A stretch of DNA of 64,000 bases from Bog-756 sp035534835 (GTDB lineage: Bacteria; Actinomycetota; Acidimicrobiia; Acidimicrobiales; RAAP-2), in the NCBI GenBank assembly GCA_035534835.1, contig DATLRE010000180.1, positions 1-64,000 on the forward strand, written 5' to 3'. Both the position numbers and the translations under genes were made by a program. Under the pieces are notes generated by a model that searched no databases, was not told the origin of the DNA, and saw nothing but the letters and a program-made list of their open reading frames with translations. Below, in pieces: positions 16,282 through 25,519 of this stretch (position 1 is the first letter of the stretch; every line of letters starts with the position of its first letter).

Positions 16282-17976
16282 TCACCGGCCGGATCGGCCT
16301 CCGGCCCGGTGCCGCCTCCGGCGGCCGGCCGGTCCAGATGCCCCCGACAGCGACTCGGTGGGCAGCATGCGGGCGAAGCCGAACGCCACCACGATCACCA
16401 GGGCGACCACCGACAGGGCCACCCGGAGGCCGACCAGCCGGGCGGCGGCGTTCTCGTCGACGATGGCCTGCTGGGTCTCGGGTGCGAGGGTGGTGGTGGC
16501 CAGGTGCTTCTGCAGGTCGGCGTCGGACACGAAGGGGACGCCGGCCTCGAGGGTGGTGCTGGCCTGGGACACGACGTCCGCCGGGATCGCCGGGTTGGAC
16601 GACACCCCGGTCACGAACGTCGTGGTCAGGCTGCCGATGAGCACGGCGCCGACCAGTGCGGTGCCGAGGGAGGCGCCGAAATTGGTGAACGTGTTCTGGA
16701 GTCCGCCGATCTCGGCGCTCATGGTGTCGGGGAAGGCCGAGACGGTGATCGCTCCGAGCTGGGAGGCGAGTCCGCCGATGCCGAGTCCGATCAGGGCCAT
16801 CGGGACCAGGACGATCGCCGCATCCGCACCGGGGGAGAGGCCGCCCACGAGCACCAACGTGCCGGCCAGGATGAACAGGAGCCCGATCCGGACGACGCGC
16901 CGGGGCGACGCGCCGGGGGCGAGCTTCGGGACGAGCAGTGCGGACAGGAGCAGGGTGATCGACAGGGGGAGCAGCCGGAGGCCGGTCTGGAGCGCACTCA
17001 GGCCGAGCACGACGGACAGGAACAGCGGGATGGTGAAGAAGATCCCCGACTGGATGAAGAACTGGAAGAAGAACTGGACCAGCCCTCCGGTCATCTGCCG
17101 GTTGGCGAACATCGACGGCCGGAAGAGCGGCTCCCTGTCCGTCGCCACCCGGTGCGACTCCCATTCGACCAGCGCGCCGAGCAGGAGGAGGCCGGCGATC
17201 ACGAGCCAGAAGACCAGGGACACCCCTCCGATGGAAGGGGCGCTCGCCGTCGGCCGCACCCATCCCCAGGTGCCCGAACGCAGTACGCCGTACACCGTCA
17301 GGCTGAGACCGGCGACGGACAGTGCGGCCCCCACCAGGTCGAACGGCCTGCGCTCCTCGGGCGGGGTGTCGTGGATCCTGCGGAGGAACAGGAGGATGAC
17401 GGCGACGAGGACCACCTCGCCCACGAACACCCAGCGCCACGACGCGAACGTGGTGACGGCGCCCCCGATGAGCGGGCCGGCGGCCACGGCGATGGCACCG
17501 GCGGCGGCGATCAACCCGTACGCGGCGGAGCGGCCTTCCTTCGGGACGTTGCCGGCAACCAGGGCGACGATGGCGGGCAGGATCAGCGCGGCGCCGAGCC
17601 CCTCGAGCAGCGACCACCCGATGATCAGCACGGTCAGGTTGGGGGCGATGGAGGTGACGAACGACCCGCACCCGTAGACCACCAGTCCGATCCCGAACGC
17701 CTTCCGGCGCCCGATGAGGGCGCCGATCTTGCCACCGGTGATCATGAAGGCGGCCATCACCAGGGTGTAGAGGGTGATGGCGGTCTGGATCCCCGTCACC
17801 GTCGTGTGGACGTCGTTCGCCACCGACTGGATGGAGACGTTCATGACCGAGCTGTCCAGGGTCATGAGGAACTGGGCGGACGCCAGGATCAGCAGAACCG
17901 GCGACCGGCTTCCCGCTCGTGCGGTCGCGGCCGGGTCCGGCGTGGGCGGAGTGGCCTGGTCCCCGGATGGCGGCAC
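16282..17976 (-). CDS. MFS transporter, DHA2 (EmrB/QacA) family
   Basis: A 564-residue, 14-helix drug:H+ antiporter. It has motif D1-like LDSSVMNVSIQSVANDV in helix 1, the motif A region GGKIGALIGRRKAFGIG and the motif C region GLIAAAGAIAVAAGPLIGGA. A large loop near residues 430-480 precedes the last helices, as in EmrB/QacA proteins. It exports hydrophobic compounds. The substrate is unknown and no regulator is adjacent. GTG 17976 is 6 nt after TAGCTT on the minus strand (leaderless pattern). Confidence 0.88.
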   Translation of the reverse strand: MPPSGDQATPPTPDPAATARAGSRSPVLLILASAQFLMTLDSSVMNVSIQSVANDVHTTVTGIQTAITLYTLVMAAFMITGGKIGALIGRRKAFGIGLVVYGCGSFVTSIAPNLTVLIIGWSLLEGLGAALILPAIVALVAGNVPKEGRSAAYGLIAAAGAIAVAAGPLIGGAVTTFASWRWVFVGEVVLVAVILLFLRRIHDTPPEERRPFDLVGAALSVAGLSLTVYGVLRSGTWGWVRPTASAPSIGGVSLVFWLVIAGLLLLGALVEWESHRVATDREPLFRPSMFANRQMTGGLVQFFFQFFIQSGIFFTIPLFLSVVLGLSALQTGLRLLPLSITLLLSALLVPKLAPGASPRRVVRIGLLFILAGTLVLVGGLSPGADAAIVLVPMALIGLGIGGLASQLGAITVSAFPDTMSAEIGGLQNTFTNFGASLGTALVGAVLIGSLTTTFVTGVSSNPAIPADVVSQASTTLEAGVPFVSDADLQKHLATTTLAPETQQAIVDENAAARLVGLRVALSVVALVIVVAFGFARMLPTESLSGASGPAGRRRRHRAGGRSGR

Positions 17977-18106
17977 AGGACGAAGCTAGTGCCGAACGGG
18001 GCCGGCGCCGGGGGACCCGCGCCGGACGGCGACGGGCCGACGCGGCCCTCGGCCTACGATCGGCGGCGGCGGCGGTGGCGCCCGCCACGAGCCGAAGGGG
18101 GGAGCC

Positions 18107-19171
18107 GTGGGTTACCGAGTGATCCAGTGGGCGACCGGGGCCCAGGGCGTCGAGGCGATCCGGGCGGTGGTGGGCCGGCCCGACCTCGAGCTGGTCGGCG
18201 GGTGGGTCCACTCGGCCGACAAGGACGGCGTCGACCTCGGCGTCCTGGCCGGGATCGATCCGGTGGGGGTGACCGCTACCCGCGACGTGGCGGCGCTGCT
18301 GGACCTCGGTGCCGACTGCGCGGCCTACATGCCGAGGCACGCCTCGCTCGACGACGTGTGCGCACTGCTGGCCGCCGGAACGAACGTCGTGACCACAGCG
18401 TTCCTCTTCCACCCGGCCTCCCTCCCCGTAGCCGACCGCGACCGCCTGCTCGAGGCGTGCCGCCGGGGGGGCACCTCGGTCCACGGGACCGGGCTCAATC
18501 CCGGGAACCTGAGCGGCGTCCTCCCCTTCGCGCTGTCCGGCATGTGCCGCACCATCGAGCGGGTGACCCTGCAGGAACGCGCCGACTGGTCCTTCTACGA
18601 GAGCACCACCATCACGTTCGACAACATGCGCTTCGGCCGGCCGGCCGAGGAGGTCAACGAGGAGGCGAGCGAGTTCCTCCGGTTCAACAGCGGGATCTTC
18701 AAGGAGGAGGTGGCGCTCCTGGCGGACGGCCTGGGCGCCGGCATCGACGAGATCACCACCGACGTCGACCTCGTGCTGGCCGAGCACGACCACGACATCT
18801 TCGGCATCCGCCTGGCCGCCGGCACGGTGGCCGGTCAGCGGTGGCACTGGCAGGGCCGGAGGGACGGCACGACGCGGGTGGAGATCGACGCGCTGTGGAC
18901 GGTGGGCGGCGAGTACCCGCCGCACTGGCCCACTCCCCAGGACGGGTGGACGCTCACCATCGAGGGGGATCCTTCGGTCCGGGCCCACCTCCTCACGCTG
19001 GCCAGCTACGAGCGGGACCTGCCGCTGTCCGAGCACGTGCGGGCCGCCAGCGTGGCGACGGCGATGCAGGCGGTCAACTCGATCCCCGCACTGTGCGAGG
19101 CGGCACCGGGGTTCCGGACCATGGCCGACCTCGGGCCCATCCGCAGCGGGGTCGGCTTCGGGTTCGCCTAG
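18107..19171 (+). CDS. Dihydrodipicolinate reductase-like NAD(P)H-dependent oxidoreductase
   Basis: A 354-residue protein with a Rossmann start VIQWATGAQGVEAIRAVVGR, then LVGGWVHSADKDGVDLGVLAG and the region GTSVHGTGLNPGNLSGVLPF. This is the DapB-like fold group that includes 2,4-diaminopentanoate dehydrogenase and many uncharacterised actinobacterial amine or ketone dehydrogenases. It is not the lysine-pathway DapB, which is about 100 residues shorter. GTG 18107 has a strong GGGGGGAG upstream. Its stop overlaps the stop of the convergent CoA-transferase gene by 4 nt. Confidence 0.8.
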   Translation: MGYRVIQWATGAQGVEAIRAVVGRPDLELVGGWVHSADKDGVDLGVLAGIDPVGVTATRDVAALLDLGADCAAYMPRHASLDDVCALLAAGTNVVTTAFLFHPASLPVADRDRLLEACRRGGTSVHGTGLNPGNLSGVLPFALSGMCRTIERVTLQERADWSFYESTTITFDNMRFGRPAEEVNEEASEFLRFNSGIFKEEVALLADGLGAGIDEITTDVDLVLAEHDHDIFGIRLAAGTVAGQRWHWQGRRDGTTRVEIDALWTVGGEYPPHWPTPQDGWTLTIEGDPSVRAHLLTLASYERDLPLSEHVRAASVATAMQAVNSIPALCEAAPGFRTMADLGPIRSGVGFGFA

Positions 19172-20409
19172 TCGGCCGGGCCGGAGAGGCCGAGGCGGTC
19201 CGCCGCCTCGCGCAGTCCGTCGCGGGCCCGTGGGTCGGCGGTCCGCTCGACGAGGAGCCGGGCCTGGTCGGCGGAGCTGCGCCCGAACAGCTCGGCGGCG
19301 CCGTGCTCGGTGACGATCACCGAGTGCTGGAACGAGGTGGCCGGCTCGCACAGCGTCGGGATCACGTTCGACGAGTCGGTCTTGTCGTGCCACGACCGCA
19401 GTGCGATCACCGCGTGGCCGCCGGGCGAGTGCAGCGCGCCGCTCACGAAGTCGGGCTGGCCCCCGAAGCCCGAGTAGATCCGCCCCCGCACGTAGGAGGC
19501 GTTGACCTGGTCGAACAGGTCGACCTGCAGCGCGGTGTTGATCGACAGCATGCCCGGCTGGGCGGCGATCCGGGCCGGGTCGTTCACCACCTCGGTGCGC
19601 GTCATCACGACCTGGGGGTTGTCGTCGACCCACTGGTAGAGCTCGGGCGATCCGAAGAGGAACGAGGCCCGCAAGGGGCGGTCGGGGTCGAGTGCACCCG
19701 ACCGGGCCAGCCCGAGCACGCCGTCGCTGATCATCTCCGACCAGACGCCGAGCCCCCGGGCCCGTCGCAGGCTCGCGGCGGCGGCGTCGGGGATCTGCCC
19801 GATCCCCAGCTGGATCGTGCCGCCGTCGCAGGCGTAGCGGGCCGCCAGCTCGCCGACGGCGGCGCACACCGGGTCGGCGGGGTGCGCGGGCGGCGAGGGG
19901 AGCGGCGTGTCGACCTCGAGACCGAGGTCGATGTCGTCGACGTCGACCAGGGCGTCGCCCAGGGTGAAGGGCATGCGGGGATTGACCTGGGCGATGACGG
20001 TGCCGCCCCGTGCCCGGACCTCCTCGAGGGCGGCGGGCACGAGGTTGACCTCGATCCCGAGGGAGACCCTGCCGCGCCGGGGCGGGGTGGTGTGCACGAG
20101 CACGGCGTCGGGGGGACAGTGGTTCCGGAAGAGCCGGGGCACCAGCGACAGCCGCATCGGGAGGTACTCCAGCCGCGGGTCCCCGCGGACGCCGGGCCCG
20201 ACGAAGGGCGTCTCGGTGACGAACCCGTCGCGGCGCGGCCATCCGGGCTGCGGATTGAGCGAGAAGGCCCGGCAGCGGGGGAGGGTCTCGTCGAGGATCC
20301 GGACGAGCTCGTGGGGCGTGGAGAAGTTTCCCGACACCACGACCCGGGGCTCGTCGCCGGGCAGGAGTTCCAGTCGCTCGCGGACGACGGACTCGTTCAC
20401 CATGCGCAC
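19168..20409 (-). CDS. Acetyl-CoA hydrolase/transferase family protein
   Basis: A 413-residue protein of the acetyl-CoA hydrolase / 4-hydroxybutyrate CoA-transferase family. Motifs include IQLGIGQIPDAAAASL, GVWSEMISDGVLGL (the Glu position of the family) and the C-terminal YSGFGGQPDFVSGALHSPGG. It should move CoA between short acyl groups. GTG 20409 lies 6 nt after TAGGTT (leaderless); ATG 20403 is the alternative. The specific acyl substrate is unknown, and the flanking dehydrogenase does not settle it. Confidence 0.85.
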   Translation of the reverse strand: MRMVNESVVRERLELLPGDEPRVVVSGNFSTPHELVRILDETLPRCRAFSLNPQPGWPRRDGFVTETPFVGPGVRGDPRLEYLPMRLSLVPRLFRNHCPPDAVLVHTTPPRRGRVSLGIEVNLVPAALEEVRARGGTVIAQVNPRMPFTLGDALVDVDDIDLGLEVDTPLPSPPAHPADPVCAAVGELAARYACDGGTIQLGIGQIPDAAAASLRRARGLGVWSEMISDGVLGLARSGALDPDRPLRASFLFGSPELYQWVDDNPQVVMTRTEVVNDPARIAAQPGMLSINTALQVDLFDQVNASYVRGRIYSGFGGQPDFVSGALHSPGGHAVIALRSWHDKTDSSNVIPTLCEPATSFQHSVIVTEHGAAELFGRSSADQARLLVERTADPRARDGLREAADRLGLSGPAD

Positions 20410-20557
20410 GGGGTGAACCTACCCGAGCCGGTGCGTCGTGCCGCCGATGCTGGCCCCGTCGCCACCTCGGCACCGCTGCTGCCCCGTCGCCGCCTCGGCG
20501 GCCGCGGCCACCGGTCGGGCCCCGGAGCCGGCCCCGTCACCGGCGGCGAGCGGGTCG

Positions 20558-20631
20558 TGGAGCGGCTGAAGGGGATCGAACCCTCGTCATCTGATTGGAA
20601 ATCAGAGGCTCTACCATTGAGCTACAGCCGC
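20558..20631 (-). tRNA. tRNA-Gly (anticodon UCC)
   Basis: A complete cloverleaf reads on the minus strand. The acceptor GCGGCTG pairs with CAGCCGC, the D-arm is GCTC...GAGC, the anticodon stem TCTGA/TCAGA encloses the loop TTTCCAA with anticodon TCC, and the T-arm is GAGGG-TTCGATC-CCCTT. The discriminator is U and the terminal CCA is encoded (20560-20558). It decodes GGA (and GGG by wobble). No other tRNA is adjacent. Confidence 0.97.
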
Positions 20632-20711
20632 GCGCGCGGCACTGATCGTAGCAGCGGACGGCTGACCAGGATGTTTGTCCCGACCACCCCGCGAACGACG
20701 CGCCGGTCCCC

Positions 20712-21380
20712 TCACCCCTCGCCGGGGGACCACAGCGGCTCGTCGACGGTGAACCCGACCGGCGCCCCCCACCGGTTGCGATAGGCGACCTCGTGGACGG
20801 GACGCCGCCCGGCCACGCCCCACCGGCCGGTCGGGTACCCGAAGCTCACACAGCACGCCATGATCCACTGCTCGTCGGTGGGCACGCCCAGGATCTCGAA
20901 CGTCTCGTCGGGGTGCCAGAACCCGAGCACCGCCGTGATCGAGCTGCCGACGCCGTGGGCCCGGGCCGCCAGCTGCGCGCTCCACACGGCCGGGTAGATC
21001 GAGCCGCCGGTCGGGTCGCCCTGGATGAACGCAAACAGGAAGAGCGGGACTTCGGCGAAGTGGTCGGCCAGCCAGTCCGCCGACGCCTGCACCTTGCGCA
21101 TCTGGACGCTCTCGGGGTCGTCCGGCGCGGCCTCGGCCGCAGCGATCCGATCGGCGTAGACCGTCTCCCACAACTCGGAGATGGCATGGCGGTAGAGCGG
21201 CGCGATCCTGCCGATGACGTCCCTGTCGTCGACCAGCAGGAAGCGCCAATTCTGCGTGTTGCCCCCCGACGGAGCCCGGATGGCGGCATCCAGGATCTGC
21301 GCCTGGACCTCCATCGGCACCGGGTCGGGCCGTACCCGGCGCATGGCCCGTGTGGTGTAGAGCGCCTCGAAGATGTCCAC
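20712..21380 (-). CDS. Nitroreductase family protein
   Basis: A 222-residue flavin-dependent nitroreductase. It opens VDIFEALYTTRAMRRVRPDP, the FMN-phosphate-binding arginine motif, followed by RAPSGGNTQNWRFLLVDDRD and the late ILGVPTDEQWIMACCVSFGYP. Members reduce nitro groups, quinones or enones with NAD(P)H and FMN, or with F420 in some actinomycetes. GTG 21380 has GGGAGGGA directly upstream; the longer frame to 21455 lacks homology. A TACGGT on the minus strand around 21438 may be its -10. Confidence 0.87.
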   Translation of the reverse strand: MDIFEALYTTRAMRRVRPDPVPMEVQAQILDAAIRAPSGGNTQNWRFLLVDDRDVIGRIAPLYRHAISELWETVYADRIAAAEAAPDDPESVQMRKVQASADWLADHFAEVPLFLFAFIQGDPTGGSIYPAVWSAQLAARAHGVGSSITAVLGFWHPDETFEILGVPTDEQWIMACCVSFGYPTGRWGVAGRRPVHEVAYRNRWGAPVGFTVDEPLWSPGEG

Positions 21381-21496
21381 GCGTCCCTCCCGGGGGTCCC
21401 CCCGACGCCCGGTGGCGTTCGGTCGGCCCTCACCGTACCGCCGTGCCCGGCACACCCGGGCGTACCGCCGTGCACCGCGGGTGCTATGAACCGTCC

Positions 21497-22768
21497 ATGC
21501 CCGCGCCCCCCTCCGTGCCGGACGACGTCGTTGAGCTCGAGGTCGGCGCCGTCGCGGCCGGCGGTGGCTGCGTGGCCCACGGGCCCGACGGCCGGGTCGT
21601 CTTCGTGCGCCACAGCCTGCCCGGTGAACGGGTGCGGGCCCGCATCACCTCGGAGGCGACCTCCTTCCTCCGTGCCGACGCCATCGAAGTCCTCGAGCCG
21701 TCACCGGACCGGGTCGAACCCGTCTGCCCCCACGCCGGTCCCGGACGCTGTGGAGGCTGCGACTACCAGCACGTCGAACTCGCCGCCCAGCGGCGCCTCA
21801 AGGAGGACCTCGTCGCCGAGCAGCTCGCCCGAGTGGGTGGTGTGGACCTGCGGGTCGAGGTCGAGGACGTGGGAGGTGCACCCGGTGGCCTCGGGTGGCG
21901 GACCCGGGTCGCGTTCGGCGTCGCGCCCGACGGGACCGTCGGCCTCCGTCGGCACCGGAGCCACGACCTCGTGCCGGTCACGGACTGCCCCATCGCCACC
22001 GAGGGGGTCAACGCCGCCGCCGTGGGTTCGGTGCGGTGGACCGGCGCCCGTCAGCTCGAGGTGCTCGCGTCGCCGGACGGCGGCAGACCGGTCGTGCTCG
22101 TCGAGACGGGCAGGCAGCGCCTCGACCAGCTGCCGGATCTCGATGTCGGCCTGGTGTGGAAGGGCCGCACCCTTCGGCCCCCCGACCACGTCGAGTTCGA
22201 GGTGCTGGGGAACCGGTTCACCGTCCATGCCGGCGTCTTCTGGCAGGTCCACCCCCGGGCGGCCGAGGTCCTGACCCGGGCGGTCCTGGAGGGCCTGGGC
22301 CCGCGCCCGGGCGAGCGCGTGGCCGACCTGTACGCGGGGGCGGGACTGTTCACCGTGGCACTGGCCCGGGCGGTCGGCCCGACCGGAGGCGTCACCGCCG
22401 TGGAGCGGAGCGGACCGGCCGTGGCCGACCTGGTCCGGAACACGGCGGCTCTGGACCACGTCGAGGTGGTCCGCGGCGACGTGCGGCCCGGACTGGTCGC
22501 ACGACGGCTGGGCCGACCCGACCTCGTCGTGCTCGACCCGGCCCGGTCCGGTGCGGGACGCGAGGTGCTGGACGCGCTGTGCGCCCTCGATCCGGCGCCG
22601 CGCCGCATCGCCTACGTGTCGTGCGAGCCGGCACCGTTCGCCCGCGACCTGCGCCAGCTGCGGGACGCCGGCTGGCGCCTCGGCTCGTTGCGGGCCTTCG
22701 ACCTCTTCCCCATGACCGAGCACGTCGAGCTGGTCGGGATCCTGGAGCGCCCGGGCCACCCGGTGTGA
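21497..22768 (+). CDS. TrmA/RlmD-type 23S rRNA or tRNA uracil-C5 methyltransferase
   Basis: A 423-residue class I RNA m5U methyltransferase. A TRAM domain occupies about residues 10-70. Four cysteines bind a 4Fe-4S cluster (C77, C85, C88 in CPHAGPGRCGGC, and C164 in VTDCPIA). The SAM site is VADLYAGAGLFTVALARAVG, and the catalytic nucleophile is C376 in AYVSCEPAPFARDL. The order and spacing match RlmC/RlmD/TrmA-like enzymes; which uridine is methylated cannot be read here. It is divergent from the nitroreductase gene. Confidence 0.88.
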   Translation: MPAPPSVPDDVVELEVGAVAAGGGCVAHGPDGRVVFVRHSLPGERVRARITSEATSFLRADAIEVLEPSPDRVEPVCPHAGPGRCGGCDYQHVELAAQRRLKEDLVAEQLARVGGVDLRVEVEDVGGAPGGLGWRTRVAFGVAPDGTVGLRRHRSHDLVPVTDCPIATEGVNAAAVGSVRWTGARQLEVLASPDGGRPVVLVETGRQRLDQLPDLDVGLVWKGRTLRPPDHVEFEVLGNRFTVHAGVFWQVHPRAAEVLTRAVLEGLGPRPGERVADLYAGAGLFTVALARAVGPTGGVTAVERSGPAVADLVRNTAALDHVEVVRGDVRPGLVARRLGRPDLVVLDPARSGAGREVLDALCALDPAPRRIAYVSCEPAPFARDLRQLRDAGWRLGSLRAFDLFPMTEHVELVGILERPGHPV

Positions 22769-22831
22769 TCCCCGGCCGGGCCCGCGCCCGGCGACCGCAG
22801 GCCACCGGGGGCCGCTGGTACTGTGCGCGAC

Positions 22832-23383
22832 GTGCGTGCGCGGACACTGGGCATCCTCCTCGCCGCTGGCCTCACCGCCACCGGATGCTCGGGCGGTCAG
22901 CAAGCGGCCACCCGTGCGACCACGACCCGGGCGCCGAAGCCCGCCGGCGCCGTCCCGTCGCCGATCTCCGTCCAGGTGTGCTCGCACGAGGCCCAGACGG
23001 AGATGGACGCCGCCCTCGGTGAGACGGCGACCGTGTCGACACCCACGTGGGTCGACCACCGGTACGCATGCACCTACGCCTATCCGGGGGCGACCCCGCC
23101 GGGCTCGTTCTCCGTGTCGGTGACGGAACTCTCGAGCTGGTCCCAGACCTACGCGTACTTCGACGCACTGGCGGCGTCCCAGGGGAAGACCCGCGATCTC
23201 GAGGCGCTCGGTCAGGCCGCTTTCCAGACGACGGACGGCTCGGTGGTCGTCCGCAAGGACTGGAAGGTGCTGGTGGTCGACGACACCGGCCTGCCGGCCC
23301 GGTTCGGGATCCCGCCAACCAGCTCGGCCGCGGTGGCGGTGACCGTGGCCGACGTCATCCTGGGCTGCTGGGCGGGGGACTGA
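22832..23383 (+). CDS. Secreted lipoprotein of unknown function
   Basis: A 183-residue predicted lipoprotein: basic start MRARTLGILLAAGLTATGC with lipobox A-T-G-C (Cys 19), then a Thr/Pro-rich linker and a globular domain of about 140 residues holding Cys pairs at roughly VCSHEA, YACTYAY and ILGCWAG. The size and spacing recall DUF3558-like actinobacterial lipoproteins, but I do not claim membership. GTG 22832 is preferred to 22823 because TACTGT ends 7 nt before it. It is convergent with the copper monooxygenase gene. Confidence 0.7.
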   Translation: MRARTLGILLAAGLTATGCSGGQQAATRATTTRAPKPAGAVPSPISVQVCSHEAQTEMDAALGETATVSTPTWVDHRYACTYAYPGATPPGSFSVSVTELSSWSQTYAYFDALAASQGKTRDLEALGQAAFQTTDGSVVVRKDWKVLVVDDTGLPARFGIPPTSSAAVAVTVADVILGCWAGD

Positions 23384-23423
23384 GGCGGCAGGGCGCCGAC
23401 TGCCCGGCGGAGTACCCCGTGGG

Positions 23424-24626
23424 TCAGCCCTTGTACGCCCCCTGTACGCCGCCGAGGATGGCCAGGCACATCTCGTCGGAGGAGCCGTCGCCCCATACCG
23501 TGAAGTGCGGAGGCAGCTTGCGCAGCTGGGGGAGTTCCTGGGCGAGCGTCGGGTCGTAGGTGCAGGTGACGCCGATGGTGTCCCCGGGCTGGGTGGTGAC
23601 GGGGTGCGCGAGGTCGTAGGTCTTCTGGTAGTCGAAGTTGTAGTTGGTCACGTCGAGCAGCATCTTCGCCTTGGGTGTGCCGGGATCGAGGACGACCTGC
23701 ATCGCCCGGCCGGTGAGGTGCATGTGCGCCGTTACCTGGAGCAGCGTCTGACCGGCGCCTACCGGCCACACGCAGGAGGTCGACGTGCCCACCGGCGGGG
23801 CGCTCGGGTTGCGCCCGCAGACCTGCTCGATGACGTTGTCGAAGGCCACGGAGCCGGCACCGAAGCGTTTGGCGATGTTGGCCAGCTCGGCGGTCCGGTC
23901 GCACAGCGGACCCGTGACACCCGCGGGGCACGGGACGTCGGGCGGCGCCACCATCAGGTCGAGTTGGAGGGGCTGCAGGTGCGTGGATGCCGGCACCGTG
24001 TGCAGCACCAACTTGGCCTTGACCGGTTTGTCGCCCCGGAGCAGGTTGTAGTGGATCTGCATGACGACGAGGCTGCCGGCCGGCAGTTGGGCGCCGGTGC
24101 CCTTCGGCATGTCTGCGGCCCCGTGCCCGGGCGCCCATGCGGTGAGCCAGGGCGTGTTGGAGATGCGGTTCTGGAAGTGCTTCCCGCCGGCGCCGCCGGC
24201 GCCCGACGCGGTCTTTGCCGCCGGCACGGCCCCGCCCGACGGGGTGGGGATGGAGTTGGGGAGCGCCGACTCTCCGAAGCAGGTCCAGCCCTTGCCGTTG
24301 TGGTCGTCGGCGCGGGCCGTCGCCGCCAGGCTCGGGGGGATCAGGAAGAGGATGGCATGGTGGACCTCGACGCTGTTCGGGTAGAAGTGCGCGGACACGA
24401 TGTACGAGTCCTTGGTCACGTGCGGGTTGACCAGCGTGCAGTGGTAGTCGTCGGTGCCCCCGGACGCGGCCTTCGGCGTGTACGACTCCCCCTGGAGCGA
24501 GATCGTCTTCTGCGGCGGCGCCGACGCGCCGGCCGAACCACCGGCCGAGGAGGCGACGGCTCCGACGGCGAGTCCGGAGGCCACGAGGGCGCCGGCCAGG
24601 AGCAGGCGCGCGGAACGGGAGCTCAT
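23424..24626 (-). CDS. Secreted copper type II, ascorbate-dependent-type monooxygenase (PHM-like)
   Basis: A 400-residue secreted protein with a Sec signal (residues 1-30, ASS/A-type cleavage). The mature region begins near DDYHCTLVNPHV and carries all six copper ligands of peptidylglycine alpha-hydroxylating monooxygenase. H89, H90 (VEVHHAIL) and H192 (VVMQIHYN) are for CuH; H301, H303 (TAHMHLTG) and M386 (SSDEMCLAI) are for CuM. Several cysteines suit disulfides. PHM and dopamine beta-monooxygenase hydroxylate C-H bonds with O2; bacterial members are uncharacterised as far as I know. TAGCCT ends 7 nt before the ATG (leaderless). No cotranscribed partner is evident. Confidence 0.82.
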   Translation of the reverse strand: MSSRSARLLLAGALVASGLAVGAVASSAGGSAGASAPPQKTISLQGESYTPKAASGGTDDYHCTLVNPHVTKDSYIVSAHFYPNSVEVHHAILFLIPPSLAATARADDHNGKGWTCFGESALPNSIPTPSGGAVPAAKTASGAGGAGGKHFQNRISNTPWLTAWAPGHGAADMPKGTGAQLPAGSLVVMQIHYNLLRGDKPVKAKLVLHTVPASTHLQPLQLDLMVAPPDVPCPAGVTGPLCDRTAELANIAKRFGAGSVAFDNVIEQVCGRNPSAPPVGTSTSCVWPVGAGQTLLQVTAHMHLTGRAMQVVLDPGTPKAKMLLDVTNYNFDYQKTYDLAHPVTTQPGDTIGVTCTYDPTLAQELPQLRKLPPHFTVWGDGSSDEMCLAILGGVQGAYKG

Positions 24627-24697
24627 GGAGGCCAGGCTATCCGCCCGGTGCCGCCGGGGTGGGGTGGTGCGTTCCGGCCGGCCGCTACGGTTGGGGC

Positions 24698-25519
24698 ATG
24701 GCGACCATCGTGGACAAGGAAGCGGCCGTCGACCTCCTCCGGAACGAGTACCGGGCGCTGTCCGAGCTGTGCACCGACCTGACGCCCGAGCAGTGGGACA
24801 CCCCGACGTGTCTCCCGGGATGGACCGTGCGCGACACCCTGAGCCACGTCATCGGGGCCGAGGCGATGCTCCTGGGCGAGCCCGCCCCGTCGGTCGACGT
24901 CTCGCACCTCACCCACATGCGGAACCCCATCGCCGAGGCGAACGAGGTCTGGGTCGAGGCGCTCCGCGGCACCCCCGGCCCGGGGATGGTCGCCCGGCTG
25001 GAGGACGTGACGTCCCGGCGGCTCGCCGAGCTCGACGCGATGACGCAGGAGGAGTTCGACGCGCCATCGTGGACACCTGCGGGCAGGGACGAGACCTACG
25101 GGCGCTTCATGCGCATCCGCCACTACGACTGCTACCTCCACGAACAGGACATCCGCCTCGCCCTCGGGCTGGCGGCCCGGGAGACGACGGCGGACCTGGC
25201 CTCGGCGCTCGACGAGGTGGCCACCGGGCTCGGCTACATCGTGGGACGGCGGGCGGCGCTGCCCGAGGGGTCCCGGGTGCGGATCGACCTCACCGGCCCG
25301 CTGCCGCGCACCTACCTGGTCCAGGTCGACGGGCGGGCCGCCGTGGTCGACGCGCTCGACGGCGAGCCGACGGTGGGGATCGAGCTCCCGGCCCAGCGCT
25401 ACCTGCGCCTCACCGGCGGGCGCCACGACTCCGGCGTGGACACCGAGGACGGCGTGCGCTTCACCGGGGACCGGGAGCTCGGGGCCCGGCTGGTCGCCAA
25501 CCTGTCGTTCACGATCTGA
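24698..25519 (+). CDS. Mycothiol-dependent maleylpyruvate isomerase-family (DinB-like) protein
   Basis: A 273-residue protein. The N-terminal four-helix DinB-like domain reads LRNEYRALSELCTDLTPEQW, then TCLPGWTVRDTLSHVIGAE, with the first metal His in LSHV and others in VSHLTHM and RIRHYDCYLHEQDIR. A C-terminal domain of SCP2-like style follows (about 190-273, IGIELPAQRYLRLTGGR type). This matches the MDMPI family, metal-dependent mycothiol transferases. It supports mycothiol as the cell's thiol. TACGGT ends 6 nt before ATG 24698. Its 3' end overlaps the convergent GNAT gene by 11 nt. Confidence 0.85.
   Translation: MATIVDKEAAVDLLRNEYRALSELCTDLTPEQWDTPTCLPGWTVRDTLSHVIGAEAMLLGEPAPSVDVSHLTHMRNPIAEANEVWVEALRGTPGPGMVARLEDVTSRRLAELDAMTQEEFDAPSWTPAGRDETYGRFMRIRHYDCYLHEQDIRLALGLAARETTADLASALDEVATGLGYIVGRRAALPEGSRVRIDLTGPLPRTYLVQVDGRAAVVDALDGEPTVGIELPAQRYLRLTGGRHDSGVDTEDGVRFTGDRELGARLVANLSFTI

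Noticed and set aside
18055..18100. CGG trinucleotide run before the dehydrogenase gene as a functional repeat
   Set aside because: A short GC-rich run of few units; expected at this base composition.
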